Below are positions 1-8,355 of a stretch of 64,000 nucleotides of DNA, one piece after another. Under the pieces are notes generated by a model that was not told the DNA's origin, searched no databases, and saw only the letters and a list, made by a program, of their open reading frames with translations. Origin of the DNA: Dysgonamonadaceae bacterium (GTDB lineage Bacteria; Bacteroidota; Bacteroidia; Bacteroidales; Dysgonomonadaceae); the NCBI GenBank assembly GCA_031254645.1, contig JAIRUA010000023.1:88613-152612 (forward strand). Direction: 5' to 3'. Positions within the stretch are counted from its first letter, which is position 1. Each line of letters begins with the position of its first letter. The position numbers and the translations under genes were made by a program.

Positions 1-1
1 A

Positions 2-1240
2 ATTTCGCCTGTGATGAAAAATCCCGAAATTATTGCCGATATGATGTTTTCAAACGGCTCGGTGGATTCGTTTTCCGATGCGAAACCCGATGTATTGCAA
101 CCGTTGGAAGAAAATTTTCGTGTAAAAAAAATCGCTAATAAAGAGCGTTTTGCATTCGATTCCGAAGGGAAACCATTTAGCAAAATGAAACAATATCAGT
201 ATCGTGATGCGCTTTTTGAGGCGATAATGGACAGGTTTTATAAAGATGCGTCGTTGGTGGCGTATGGTGAGGAAAACCGCGATTGGGGCGGTGCGTTTGC
301 CGTATATGGCGGAATGACAGAGGCTTTGCCTTATCATCGTTTGTTCAACTCGCCCATTTCCGAAGCGTCAATTATTGGAACTGCAATCGGTTACGCAATG
401 TGCGGCGGTCGTGTAATTCCCGAAATTATGTACTGCGATTTCTTGGGTCGTTGCGGCGATGAAGTGTTCAATCAACTTCCTAAATGGCAGGCAATGAGCG
501 GAAACGTGTTGAAAATACCTGTAGTTGTTCGTGTTTCTGTTGGGTCGAAATATGGTGCGCAACATTCGCAGGATTGGACTTCGCTCGTGGCGCAAATTCC
601 GGGCATCAAAGTCGTTTTCCCTGTAACGCCTTACGATGCCAAAGGATTGATGAATACCGCTTTGCAAGGAACCGACCCGGTTGTTTTCTTTGAAAGCCAA
701 CGTATTTACGATATCGGCGAACAGTTTCATAAAGAGGGTGTTCCGACAGGATATTACGAAATTCCTTTCGGCGAGCCTGATGTGAAAAAAGAAGGAAAAG
801 ATATTACTTTCCTCACTATCGGACACACGCTTTATCCCGCTTTGGAAGCCGCCAAAATATTGGAAGAAAAATACGGAATGAGCGCTGAAGTGATTGATGC
901 ACGCGGTCTTGTGCCGTTCAATTATGAAAAAGTGATTGCATCCGTGAAGAAAACAGGAAAAATTATCGTGGCGAGTGATGCTTGTACTCGTGGCTCGTTC
1001 CTCAACGATATGGCGGCAACCATCAATTCGCTTTGTTTCGATAGTCTCGATGCACCTGTTGCCGTTCTCGGCTCACGCAATTGGATTACACCCGCTTACG
1101 AACTCGAACAGGCATTTTTTGCACAGCCGAGTTGGTTTTTGGATATGATTCACGAGCGTATTCAGCCGTTAAATGGTTACATTTCGGGTGAGAATTTTAC
1201 GGATAATGAAATGATAAGACGAGCGAAACACGGAATATAA
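2..1240 (+). CDS. 2-oxoacid dehydrogenase E1 component, beta region (5'-truncated by window edge)
   Basis: The reading frame is open to the left edge, so the true start lies outside; the GTG at 11 and ATG at 14 are probably internal. The visible part carries the transketolase-type pyrimidine-binding domain (about residues 60-240 counted from position 11, with GEENRDWGGAF and PISEAS, the usual E1-beta signature including the Glu that activates thiamine diphosphate) and the transketolase C-terminal domain (about 265-400). Many Bacteroidota encode E1 alpha and beta as one chain of about 670 residues, and the linker-like start (residues 1-55) fits that. It would decarboxylate a 2-oxoacid and acylate a lipoyl E2. 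It begins an operon with PHP, SDR, MDR and lipoate ligase genes; E2 and E3 are not in the window. The substrate (branched-chain, pyruvate or other) cannot be told. Confidence 0.85.
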   Translation: MSPVMKNPEIIADMMFSNGSVDSFSDAKPDVLQPLEENFRVKKIANKERFAFDSEGKPFSKMKQYQYRDALFEAIMDRFYKDASLVAYGEENRDWGGAFAVYGGMTEALPYHRLFNSPISEASIIGTAIGYAMCGGRVIPEIMYCDFLGRCGDEVFNQLPKWQAMSGNVLKIPVVVRVSVGSKYGAQHSQDWTSLVAQIPGIKVVFPVTPYDAKGLMNTALQGTDPVVFFESQRIYDIGEQFHKEGVPTGYYEIPFGEPDVKKEGKDITFLTIGHTLYPALEAAKILEEKYGMSAEVIDARGLVPFNYEKVIASVKKTGKIIVASDACTRGSFLNDMAATINSLCFDSLDAPVAVLGSRNWITPAYELEQAFFAQPSWFLDMIHERIQPLNGYISGENFTDNEMIRRAKHGI

Positions 1241-1246
1241 TTTTCA

Positions 1247-2401
1247 ATGATTAAAGTAAACGCCCACCTGCACACGCCCTACTCTTTCAGCGCATTTTTA
1301 ACTATCGACGATGCACTCGATAGAGCTGTTGCCGAAAATGTAAAAGTAGTAGGTATCAACGATTTTTATACAGCCGAAGGCTACGAAGAATGGGCAAAAG
1401 GTTGTGAAAAACGGAAATTGTATCCGCTTTTCGGTATCGAATTTATCAGTTTGAACGAAGCCGACCAACAGGCAGGATTACGAGTAAACGACCCCGCCAA
1501 TCCCGGACGTACTTATTTGAGCGGAAAGGGTTTAGCTTATCCGTTTCGATTGACAGAGCCGTTTGCCGCGCAATTAGCCGATGTTCGATGCGAAGCAAAC
1601 AAGCAAGTAGAGGCGATGTGCGAAAAATTGAACGGTTTATTGCAAGAAAAAAATATCGATTTTTCGCTTGATTTTGAGTGGATTAAAAACGAATTAACCA
1701 AAGGCTCAATTCGTGAACGTCATTTAGCAAAAGCATTACGAATAAAAGTGTATGAATTTTGCGAAAACGATGAAGCGAAAATAAAATCGGTTTTCGAATT
1801 ACTTTTCGGCAAGTCGCTAAAATCATCTGTCAAAGATTTCGCAGGCGTAGAAAACGAAATTCGCGCTAACTTGCTCAAAGCGGGTGGTGCAGCTTTCGTT
1901 CCCGAAGATGCCAAAGCATTTTTGCCGATGCAAACCGTGTGTGATATTATTCTCGCCGCAGGTGGTATTCCCACATATCCGTTTTTGGCAGACGATGCGG
2001 ACGGAAATTATACCGATTTTGAAAACGATTTAGAGCGTGTGACACAACAACTTACCGAGCGTGGATTTCATTCTGTAGAATTTATCAGCACTCGCAACGA
2101 TGTGCATTTGTTGGAAAAATACGCCGCTTATCTGCACGAACAAGGTTTTGTGGTAACGTTTGGCAGTGAGCACAATATACCTGCAATGGACCCAATCGAA
2201 CTTTTTGCGCGAAACCATACGTCATTGACTGAAAAATTATTGAAAATCAATTATGAAGGCGCGTGTGTGATTGCTGCGCATCAACATTTGATAAAGCAAG
2301 GTTTATCGGGATATGTGAACGAAAAAGGAGTTGCGGACAGGAGTAAGAGGGGGGAGTTTATTGAGTTGGGGAAACAGTTGATTGATAGTCTTGATGTGTA
2401 A
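1247..2401 (+). CDS. PHP-domain metal-dependent phosphoesterase-like protein
   Basis: A 384-residue cytosolic protein that starts 7 bases after the E1 stop, so it is translated from the same transcript. The N-terminus has the PHP metal-binding motif NAHLHTPYS (His7, His9), followed by GINDFYT and a GIEF motif; a late FGSEHN supplies a further likely metal ligand. PHP domains hydrolyse phosphoesters, as in histidinol phosphatase and polymerase proofreading domains. The middle (about 90-230) is an insert that I do not recognise. Its place between an E1 and two polyol dehydrogenases suggests action on a phosphorylated small molecule in the same pathway; this is inference. Family confidence is high, substrate unknown. 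Confidence 0.75.
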   Translation: MIKVNAHLHTPYSFSAFLTIDDALDRAVAENVKVVGINDFYTAEGYEEWAKGCEKRKLYPLFGIEFISLNEADQQAGLRVNDPANPGRTYLSGKGLAYPFRLTEPFAAQLADVRCEANKQVEAMCEKLNGLLQEKNIDFSLDFEWIKNELTKGSIRERHLAKALRIKVYEFCENDEAKIKSVFELLFGKSLKSSVKDFAGVENEIRANLLKAGGAAFVPEDAKAFLPMQTVCDIILAAGGIPTYPFLADDADGNYTDFENDLERVTQQLTERGFHSVEFISTRNDVHLLEKYAAYLHEQGFVVTFGSEHNIPAMDPIELFARNHTSLTEKLLKINYEGACVIAAHQHLIKQGLSGYVNEKGVADRSKRGEFIELGKQLIDSLDV

Positions 2402-2429
2402 AAATGAGAATCTAAAAAAGAATAAACTA

Positions 2430-3485
2430 ATGAATCAAAATATAGTACAAATCATTCCCGCCCTACGAATGATATTATCAAAAAACGACTTAAAATCGCT
2501 AAAAGTCATCGAAAACGGAACGCCAAATTCAGATACATTTGTATTTGAAAATGAAACGCTTGGAGCTATTTTAACGGAAGTCGAAACAATTACAACAATA
2601 CCTACATCTCTATTTGTCAAAGGCATAGGGTTAATAGAAATATCAGAAAACAATTCAATTGGACGAGCAGCAAACAAAACCATTATCGTAACCGGTGCTG
2701 CACAAGGCTTTGGCGAAGGCATTGCCGCCTGTTTGTTGAAGCAAGGCGCGAATATTGTAGTGGCAGATTTGAACGAAGAAATGGGGCAAGCAACCGTTGC
2801 GTCGTTCAACAAAATTGCCACAAACCGTGCTCTATTCGTGAAAACCAATGTGTCGGATATTTCGAGTATCGAAAATTTGGTGCACGAAACCGTTTGCAAT
2901 TTCGGTGCAATCGACTGCTTTATCAGTAATGCAGGCGTACTTCGTGCCGGAGGATTAGATGATATGTCACCTGAAGATTTTGATTTCGTTACGAAAATCA
3001 ACTATAATGCCTATTTTTATTGTACAAAAGTAGTCAGTCGTGTAATGAAATTGCAAACAAAATATGCCACAAACGATTACTATGCAGACATTATCCAAAT
3101 CAATTCCAAATCGGGCTTGCGAGGTAGCAAAGCCAATTTTGCCTATGCAGGTGGAAAATTCGGCGGCATTGGACTCACTCAGTCATTTGCATTGGAATTG
3201 GCTCCTAATCGCATTAAGGTCAATAGCGTATGTCCGGGAAATTATTACGAAGGACCGTTGTGGAGCGACCCCGAAAACGGACTTTTTGTACAATACCTGC
3301 GAGCAGGAAAAGTGCCCGGCGCAAAAACAATTGACGATGTGAAAGCGTTCTATTTAGCGCAAGTGCCGATGAACAAAGGTTGTAATCCCGAAGATGTAAC
3401 GAAAGGCGTACTTTATTTAATGGAGCAGTGTGGCGAAACCGGACAAGCACTACCGATTACGGGTGGACAGGTGATGTTGAATTAG
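2430..3485 (+). CDS. SDR-family oxidoreductase with N-terminal extension (sorbitol-6-phosphate dehydrogenase-like)
   Basis: I start it at the ATG at 2430 (351 residues); an upstream in-frame ATG at 2382 would overlap the PHP gene. Residues about 1-82 form an extension not found in ordinary SDRs of about 250 residues. The Rossmann fold begins near residue 84 with TGAAQGFG (88-95, cofactor binding), then NAGV, the catalytic Ser in INSKSG and the YAGGK catalytic Tyr/Lys pair. The tail (PEDVTKGVLYLMEQ, GQALPITGGQ) is typical of sorbitol-6-phosphate 2-dehydrogenases and related enzymes. It sits 21 bases before an MDR dehydrogenase, so the two probably oxidise or reduce successive carbons of one sugar alcohol. 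Substrate assignment is inference. Confidence 0.8.
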   Translation: MNQNIVQIIPALRMILSKNDLKSLKVIENGTPNSDTFVFENETLGAILTEVETITTIPTSLFVKGIGLIEISENNSIGRAANKTIIVTGAAQGFGEGIAACLLKQGANIVVADLNEEMGQATVASFNKIATNRALFVKTNVSDISSIENLVHETVCNFGAIDCFISNAGVLRAGGLDDMSPEDFDFVTKINYNAYFYCTKVVSRVMKLQTKYATNDYYADIIQINSKSGLRGSKANFAYAGGKFGGIGLTQSFALELAPNRIKVNSVCPGNYYEGPLWSDPENGLFVQYLRAGKVPGAKTIDDVKAFYLAQVPMNKGCNPEDVTKGVLYLMEQCGETGQALPITGGQVMLN

Positions 3486-3506
3486 AAAAAATAAAAATAT
3501 AATAAA

Positions 3507-4775
3507 ATGAAAACAAAAGCAATACGCCTATACGGCAAAAAAGACCTTCGGCTCGAAGAATTTGAATTACCACCCATAAAAGAGAACGAAATTCTCGCCA
3601 AAGTAATTTGCGATTCACTCTGTATGTCGTCATACAAAGCCGCCACGCAAGGCGCTGACCACAGACGAGTGCCCAACGATGTGGCAGAAAATCCAATTAT
3701 TATCGGACACGAATTTGCCGGAGAATTGGTGGAAGTGGGCGCGAAATGGGCGCACAAATTCAAAGTGGGCGATAAGTTTTCGGTTCAACCTGCGATATTT
3801 TACGAAGACGGTCCTGTGGGTGTGATGAGCGCACCCGGTTACAGTTACAAATACATCGGTGGAAATGCTACTTACGTAATCATTCCCAATGAAATAATGG
3901 AAAAAAACTGCCTTTTAACTTACAATGGCGAAGGTTATTATCCGGCATCTTTGTCTGAGCCACTTTCGTGTGTTATCGGTGCAATGCACGCCAATTATCA
4001 TACAACGCCGGGCAGCTACGTACACAAAATGGAAATTGTTGACGGTGGAAAAATGGCAATTCTCGCTGGCGTTGGTCCAATGGGATTGGCGGCGATTAAT
4101 TATGTGCTTCATCGTGAGGATAGAAAGCCATCGTTGTTGGTCGTTACCGATGTAAATCAGGAGCGTCTTGATTTTGCTGCCAAAACTTATACAGTGGAGT
4201 TGGCTAAATCGCAAGGAATTGAATTATACTATATCAACACAAGCGAAATGGAAAATCCGACCGAAACGTTGAGAGCGATTACCGGCGGCTACGGTTATGA
4301 TGATGTGTTCGTTTTTGTACCTGTTGAACCTGTGATTGAACAAGGCGATGCAATTTTGGCGTTTGACGGTTGTTTGAATTTATTTGCCGGTCCGGCTGAC
4401 CCGAATTTCAAGGCAAAATTCAATTTCTACAACGTGCATTACGCTTTTACCCATGTAGTTGGCGTAAGTGGCGGAAATGGCGACGATATGGCGGAAGCGC
4501 TCGAAATGATTAGCAAAGGTTTTAATCCATCGGGATTGGTTTCGCACATTGGCGGAATGAATGTGGTTATTGATGCAACATTTCATTTACCCGAACTTCC
4601 CGGCAGCAAAAAATTGATTTACACACATATTGATATGCCGCTTACCGCTATTGACGATTTTGCAAAATTGGGCGAAACAGATGATTTTTTTAAACAATTA
4701 GCTGAAATTTGTGATAGACATAGTGGTTTGTGGAGTGTTGAGGCAGAGGCGCTTTTATTACAAAACAAAATTTGA
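3507..4775 (+). CDS. zinc-type medium-chain dehydrogenase (L-sorbose-1-phosphate reductase-like)
   Basis: A 422-residue MDR alcohol dehydrogenase. It has a GroES-like N-terminal domain with IIIGHEFAGE (the zinc-site GHE motif), SEPLSCVIGAM at the domain junction and a Rossmann segment with AGVGPMGLAA. Cys residues of the N-terminal region (CDSLCMSSYK) match the catalytic zinc site. It is longer than typical MDRs (about 340-360), as are the sorbose-1-phosphate reductase-like members. It belongs to the same operon as the preceding SDR (21-base gap) and the following lipoate ligase (35-base gap). The pair suggests NAD(P)-linked interconversion of a sugar or polyol phosphate; the actual substrate is not visible. 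Confidence 0.8.
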   Translation: MKTKAIRLYGKKDLRLEEFELPPIKENEILAKVICDSLCMSSYKAATQGADHRRVPNDVAENPIIIGHEFAGELVEVGAKWAHKFKVGDKFSVQPAIFYEDGPVGVMSAPGYSYKYIGGNATYVIIPNEIMEKNCLLTYNGEGYYPASLSEPLSCVIGAMHANYHTTPGSYVHKMEIVDGGKMAILAGVGPMGLAAINYVLHREDRKPSLLVVTDVNQERLDFAAKTYTVELAKSQGIELYYINTSEMENPTETLRAITGGYGYDDVFVFVPVEPVIEQGDAILAFDGCLNLFAGPADPNFKAKFNFYNVHYAFTHVVGVSGGNGDDMAEALEMISKGFNPSGLVSHIGGMNVVIDATFHLPELPGSKKLIYTHIDMPLTAIDDFAKLGETDDFFKQLAEICDRHSGLWSVEAEALLLQNKI

Positions 4776-4810
4776 TTTATGAAACGCAGATGACGTGGAA
4801 AACCTAAACA

Positions 4811-5536
4811 ATGCAACTAATCTTTTCCTCCTCCACTAATCCCTCGTTTAATCTAGCTGCCGAAGAATTTCTTTTTTCGACGTGTGAGGGAGATTTTCTA
4901 TTTCTCTACATCAATGAACCGAGTGTAATTATCGGATCAAATCAAGCTGTAGAAAATGAGGTAGATATGTCTTTCTGTACTGATAATAATATCCGCATCT
5001 TTCGTCGATTATCCGGTGGGGGTGCAGTTTTTCACGATTTGGGGAATTTGAACTACTGTTTTATTCACGAAAAAACGGCTACACCATTAAGTGCTGATTT
5101 TCTGAAACCGATTATAAATGTACTCAAATCGTTCAACATCCCTGTGGAAATTGGAGAACGAAAGGATTTATGGCTCAATAGCTACAAAATATCGGGTACA
5201 GCATCCCACGTATCGAAAAATCGAGAATTGCATCACGGCACATTGTTGTACGATGCTGACTTAGAAAAGCTTCGAGGTGCACTGAATCCCGAAAAACGAG
5301 ATTTAATTTGTAAAGTTACCTCGTCTGTACCAAGTCCTGTAATGAACATTCGTGTATTTATCGAAAAGAAAGCAGGTATTGAATATGATACAGCCGGTTT
5401 CTTTGAAGATTTTATCCAATTGCTTATGAATTATTTTGGTACTGACAGTTTGAGAACTTTTTCCGAAGAACAAGTGAAAGAAATTTTAGTGTTGGAAAAA
5501 AGATATTTGAGCAAAGAGTGGGTTTATAAATTATAG
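4811..5536 (+). CDS. lplA: lipoate-protein ligase A family protein
   Basis: A 241-residue cytosolic protein of the LplA/LipB fold. Diagnostic motifs are RRLSGGGAVFHD (lipoyl-AMP site), GNLNYCF, and the ERKDLWLNSYKISGTA segment whose Lys is the conserved catalytic residue. It lacks most of the accessory C-terminal domain of the 338-residue E. coli LplA, like other short ligases, so it may use a separate partner or a pre-activated lipoate. It ends the operon whose first visible gene is a 2-oxoacid dehydrogenase E1, so it most likely lipoylates the E2 of that complex. A bidirectional terminator follows. Confidence 0.88.
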   Translation: MQLIFSSSTNPSFNLAAEEFLFSTCEGDFLFLYINEPSVIIGSNQAVENEVDMSFCTDNNIRIFRRLSGGGAVFHDLGNLNYCFIHEKTATPLSADFLKPIINVLKSFNIPVEIGERKDLWLNSYKISGTASHVSKNRELHHGTLLYDADLEKLRGALNPEKRDLICKVTSSVPSPVMNIRVFIEKKAGIEYDTAGFFEDFIQLLMNYFGTDSLRTFSEEQVKEILVLEKRYLSKEWVYKL

Positions 5537-5550
5537 CGTCCCATCAACTC

Positions 5551-5637
5551 GTCATTGCGGGCTTGATCCGCAATCTTTTCAACGAACAAGGGGATTGCGG
5601 GTCAAGCCCGCAATGACAAAGGAAAGCCCGCAATGAC
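5551..5637. repeat. GC-rich inverted repeat plus a third partial copy
   Basis: An arm at 5551-5575 (GTCATTGCGGGCTTGATCCG...) is nearly the reverse complement of 5592-5617, and the word AAGCCCGCAATGACAAA occurs again at 5623-5640. It lies between the convergent lplA and rpsA genes, just before their terminator. This looks like a dispersed extragenic palindromic repeat; no coding capacity. Confidence 0.7.
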
Positions 5638-5643
5638 AAAGAA

Positions 5644-5673
5644 AAAAAGCTGCCTCGTTTGAGGCAGCTTTTT
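5644..5673. terminator. bidirectional intrinsic terminator between lplA and rpsA
   Basis: A perfect 13-base stem (5644-5656 with 5661-5673, core GCTGCCTC/GAGGCAGC) closes a GTTT loop and is flanked by A runs on one side and T runs on the other, so it can stop transcription from both strands. Confidence 0.9.
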
Positions 5674-5698
5674 TGATTATTGATTACAAAAAAGATTC

Positions 5699-7609
5699 TT
5701 ATGCTTCTTTTTCGGTTTCGTCAGCTTTTGGAGTTTCTTCCACCTGTGGGGTTTCTTCTACTTTTGGAGCATCTTCTTTTACTTTTTCCGCCTTTGGAGC
5801 AGCAGCTTTCTTAGCTTTTGGAGCAGCAGCATTTTCAAGTTTTTCTTTCAATGCAGCCAATTCGCCGATATCGCCTAAAGTAGTTTTTTCCATTACAGGA
5901 GTAGCTATTTCAGCAACATCATCTTTTCTACCACCACGTTTAGAAGGCTTTTTCTTAGTATCTTCAGTAGCAGAAGCATCTTCGTGCATACGGCTGTGAG
6001 AAACGATGATACGTTTTGCATCTTTGTTGAATTCGATTACTTTGAATTCCATTTTCTCATCAACTTGCGCTTGCGAACCATCTTCTTTCACCAAGTGTTT
6101 TGGCGTTGCGAAACCTTCCACACCGTAAGGTAATGAGATAACCGCACCTTTGTCCAACATTTCCAAAATTGTTCCTTCGTGTACAGAGCCTGTTGTGAAA
6201 ACTGTTTCGAAAACATCCCAAGGATTCTCTTCCAATTGCTTGTGTCCAAGACTCAAACGACGGTTTTCCTTGTCGATATCCAATACTTGAACATCGATTT
6301 TCGCACCGATTTCAGTAATTTCGCTTGGGTGTTTGATTTTTTTCGTCCAAGAAAGGTCGGAAATGTGAATCAAACCTTCAACGCCTTCTTCAATTTCAAC
6401 AAATGCACCGAAATTAGTGAAGTTGCGAACAGTTGCTGTATGCGTGCTGCTAATAGGATATTTTGTTTCAATATTTTCCCACGGATCGGGTTTCAATTGC
6501 TTCACGCCAAGCGACATTTTACGCTCTTCACGGTCGAGTGTCAAGATAACAGCTTCTACTTCGTCACCCACTTTCATAAAGTCTTGTGCGCTGTGCAGGT
6601 GCTGTGTCCAACTCATTTCCGATACGTGAATCAAGCCTTCTACGCCTTGATCGATTTCTACAAATGCACCGTAATCGGCAATCACCACTACTTTTCCTTT
6701 TACTTTGTCGCCTACTTTCAAGTTTTCGTCCAAAGCATCCCACGGATGTGGTGTCAATTGCTTCAAGCCGAGAGCGATACGTTTTTTTTCGTTGTCGAAA
6801 TCAAGAATAACCACGTTGATTTTGTCATCCAATTTAACCACTTCTTCCGGATGCTGAATGCGTCCCCAAGAAAGGTCGGTGATGTGAATCAATCCATCTA
6901 CGCCGCCAAGGTCAACGAATACACCGTAAGATGTAACGTTTTTAACCACACCTTCGAGTACTTGTCCTTTTTCGAGTCTCGAGATAATTTCTTTTTTCTG
7001 TTGTTCCAATTCTTCCTCAATGAGGGCTTTGTGCGAAACAACCACGTTTTTGAATTCAGAGTTAATCTTAACTACTTTGAATTCCATTGTTTTATCAACA
7101 AAGATGTCGTAATCGCGGATTGGTTTCACGTCAATTTGCGAACCGGGCAAGAATGCTTCGATACCGAAAACGTCTACAATCATACCGCCTTTTGTGCGAC
7201 ATTTGATGTAACCTTTGATGATTTCGTTGTTTTCCAACGCTGCATTGACGCGATCCCAAGAACGTGATGCGCGCGCTTTTTTGTGTGAAAGGAGCAATTG
7301 TCCTTTTTTGTCTTCTTGGCTTTCGATGTAAACCTCTACTTCGTCGCCCACTTTTAGGTCGGGATTGTAACGGAATTCGTTCATTGATACCACGCCGTCT
7401 GATTTGTAACCGATGTTTACAACCACTTCGCGTTTGTTCAAGGAGCTAACAGTACCCATTACCACTTCTTTGTCGTTGATTTTGTTCAACGTGTTGCCAT
7501 AGCTTTCGCTTAGCTTTTCTCTGTTTTCTTTACTGTAAGCATCGCCTTCAGCGTAGGCATCCCAATCGAAATCCGCTACGGGAGCCACATTTTTTAAATT
7601 GTCAGTCAT
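5699..7609 (-). CDS. rpsA: 30S ribosomal protein S1
   Basis: A 636-residue protein with six consecutive S1 (OB-fold) repeats at about residues 47-112, 130-200, 213-282, 297-368, 385-453 and 470-540. Repeats 3-5 carry the classic form (GxFV, GLIH, DLSW/EMSW), while 1, 2 and 6 are divergent, as in other S1 proteins. The last 70 or so residues are a low-complexity tail rich in Lys, Ala, Glu and Pro (about 565-636), likely disordered. S1 binds mRNA to the small subunit, which matters in Bacteroidota where Shine-Dalgarno pairing is rarely used. It stands alone, with its own promoter at 7664-7693 and a terminator at 5644-5673. Confidence 0.97.
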   Translation of the reverse strand: MTDNLKNVAPVADFDWDAYAEGDAYSKENREKLSESYGNTLNKINDKEVVMGTVSSLNKREVVVNIGYKSDGVVSMNEFRYNPDLKVGDEVEVYIESQEDKKGQLLLSHKKARASRSWDRVNAALENNEIIKGYIKCRTKGGMIVDVFGIEAFLPGSQIDVKPIRDYDIFVDKTMEFKVVKINSEFKNVVVSHKALIEEELEQQKKEIISRLEKGQVLEGVVKNVTSYGVFVDLGGVDGLIHITDLSWGRIQHPEEVVKLDDKINVVILDFDNEKKRIALGLKQLTPHPWDALDENLKVGDKVKGKVVVIADYGAFVEIDQGVEGLIHVSEMSWTQHLHSAQDFMKVGDEVEAVILTLDREERKMSLGVKQLKPDPWENIETKYPISSTHTATVRNFTNFGAFVEIEEGVEGLIHISDLSWTKKIKHPSEITEIGAKIDVQVLDIDKENRRLSLGHKQLEENPWDVFETVFTTGSVHEGTILEMLDKGAVISLPYGVEGFATPKHLVKEDGSQAQVDEKMEFKVIEFNKDAKRIIVSHSRMHEDASATEDTKKKPSKRGGRKDDVAEIATPVMEKTTLGDIGELAALKEKLENAAAPKAKKAAAPKAEKVKEDAPKVEETPQVEETPKADETEKEA

Positions 7610-7663
7610 TTGTTTGCTGTTTAATTAAATAAGTTGGACTTTATGTTGAAATTAAAACGGCTG

Positions 7664-7693
7664 CAAAGATACTAATTAATTGATAATTGACAA
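7664..7693 (-). promoter_or_regulatory. predicted rpsA promoter (Bacteroidota type)
   Basis: On the minus strand TATCTTTG (7671-7664) matches the -7 consensus TAnnTTTG, with TTG at 7693-7691 as the -33 element and a 19-base spacer. The start codon is about 50 bases downstream. Confidence 0.65.
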
Positions 7694-7760
7694 TGTATAA
7701 TTGATAATTATTCGTGTTTGATTTAGAGGTTGTTTATATTGATTGGCTTGAAAAGCCCAA

Positions 7761-7929
7761 TTTTCATAACCATAGGTCAAAGCGAAGCGGCGACCTACGG
7801 AAAGCGATATCCACACAGCTACCGCCTGAAAGGCGGAACAGAATAGGACGATGTTCTGCCTTTCAGGCAGGGTTTTCGTGTATGCCCTTCCGCAGGTCAC
7901 CGCTTCGCTTTGCCCTACGGTTATGAAAA
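7761..7929. repeat. long nested inverted repeat (about 170-base hairpin element)
   Basis: The outer arms 7761-7802 and 7887-7929 are imperfect reverse complements (both contain the words TTTTCATAACC / GGTTATGAAAA and AAAGCGAAGCGG / CCGCTTCGCTTT). An inner pair, 7824-7840 and 7852-7868, is complementary apart from one base. The whole can fold into one long stem. It lies between rpsA and the lipoprotein gene at 8356, in AT-rich intergenic sequence, and has no convincing ORF. A miniature non-autonomous element or a REP-like repeat are both possible. Confidence 0.7.
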
Positions 7930-7983
7930 TGATGCCTTTCAGGCATTTTGAGGAAAAAAAGAAATAAAATAATCTGTAAAAAA

Positions 7984-8015
7984 TTTGTTTATTTCAAAAA
8001 TAATTTCAATCTTTG
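7984..8015 (+). promoter_or_regulatory. predicted promoter for the lipoprotein gene at 8356
   Basis: TTTG at 7984-7987, a 20-base spacer and AATCTTTG at 8008-8015 match the Bacteroidota promoter except for the first base of the -7 box. Transcription would start near 8022, giving a leader of about 330 bases. Confidence 0.6.
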
Positions 8016-8021
8016 TAGTTC

Positions 8022-8355
8022 AAACAATTAAAAAATAAAGAGCCTATGACATAAGCGTATAATTGATACGCACATTTTAAGATGTTGAAAAAAGCATTTT
8101 AGTTTATTCTTTTTGACTGAAAAATTTGGCGATTTGAAGCGAAAGAAAGATTAAATTGAAGTGTCTACGCCGTTTGGCGTGGACTTTTGATTTATTCTGT
8201 TTTCGCAAGGTTACGCCAAATACCATCAGTCAGCGGAGTACTAAAAAAGTACCACGCTTTTTTTATGTGCGTATGTGAAACTTTTGGTACAAACAGAAAT
8301 TAAATTTACAACTTAAACTTTCCGTAAAAAAACGGAACTAAAACAAATTTTTAAA
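8022..8355 (+). promoter_or_regulatory. long structured 5' leader with alternative pairings
   Basis: The untranslated region before the gene at 8356 holds several hairpins. GCGTAT/ATACGC pairs locally (8055-8060 with 8066-8071). ATACGCACAT (8066-8075) is also the exact reverse complement of 8265-8274, so a long-range 10-base helix competes with the local one and would enclose about 190 bases. Inside lies a stable hairpin, GTCTACGCC-GTTT-GGCGTGGAC (8163-8184), followed by TTTT, and a GTACT/AGTAC hairpin at 8238-8252 near a T run (8258-8264). This looks like a cis-regulatory RNA; I cannot assign it to a named family. Confidence 0.5.

Noticed and set aside
6179..7267. A 362-codon open frame on the plus strand
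   Set aside because: It lies wholly antisense to rpsA, whose six S1 repeats are unmistakable; the translated product is unstructured and Phe/Asn-rich, typical of a shadow frame.
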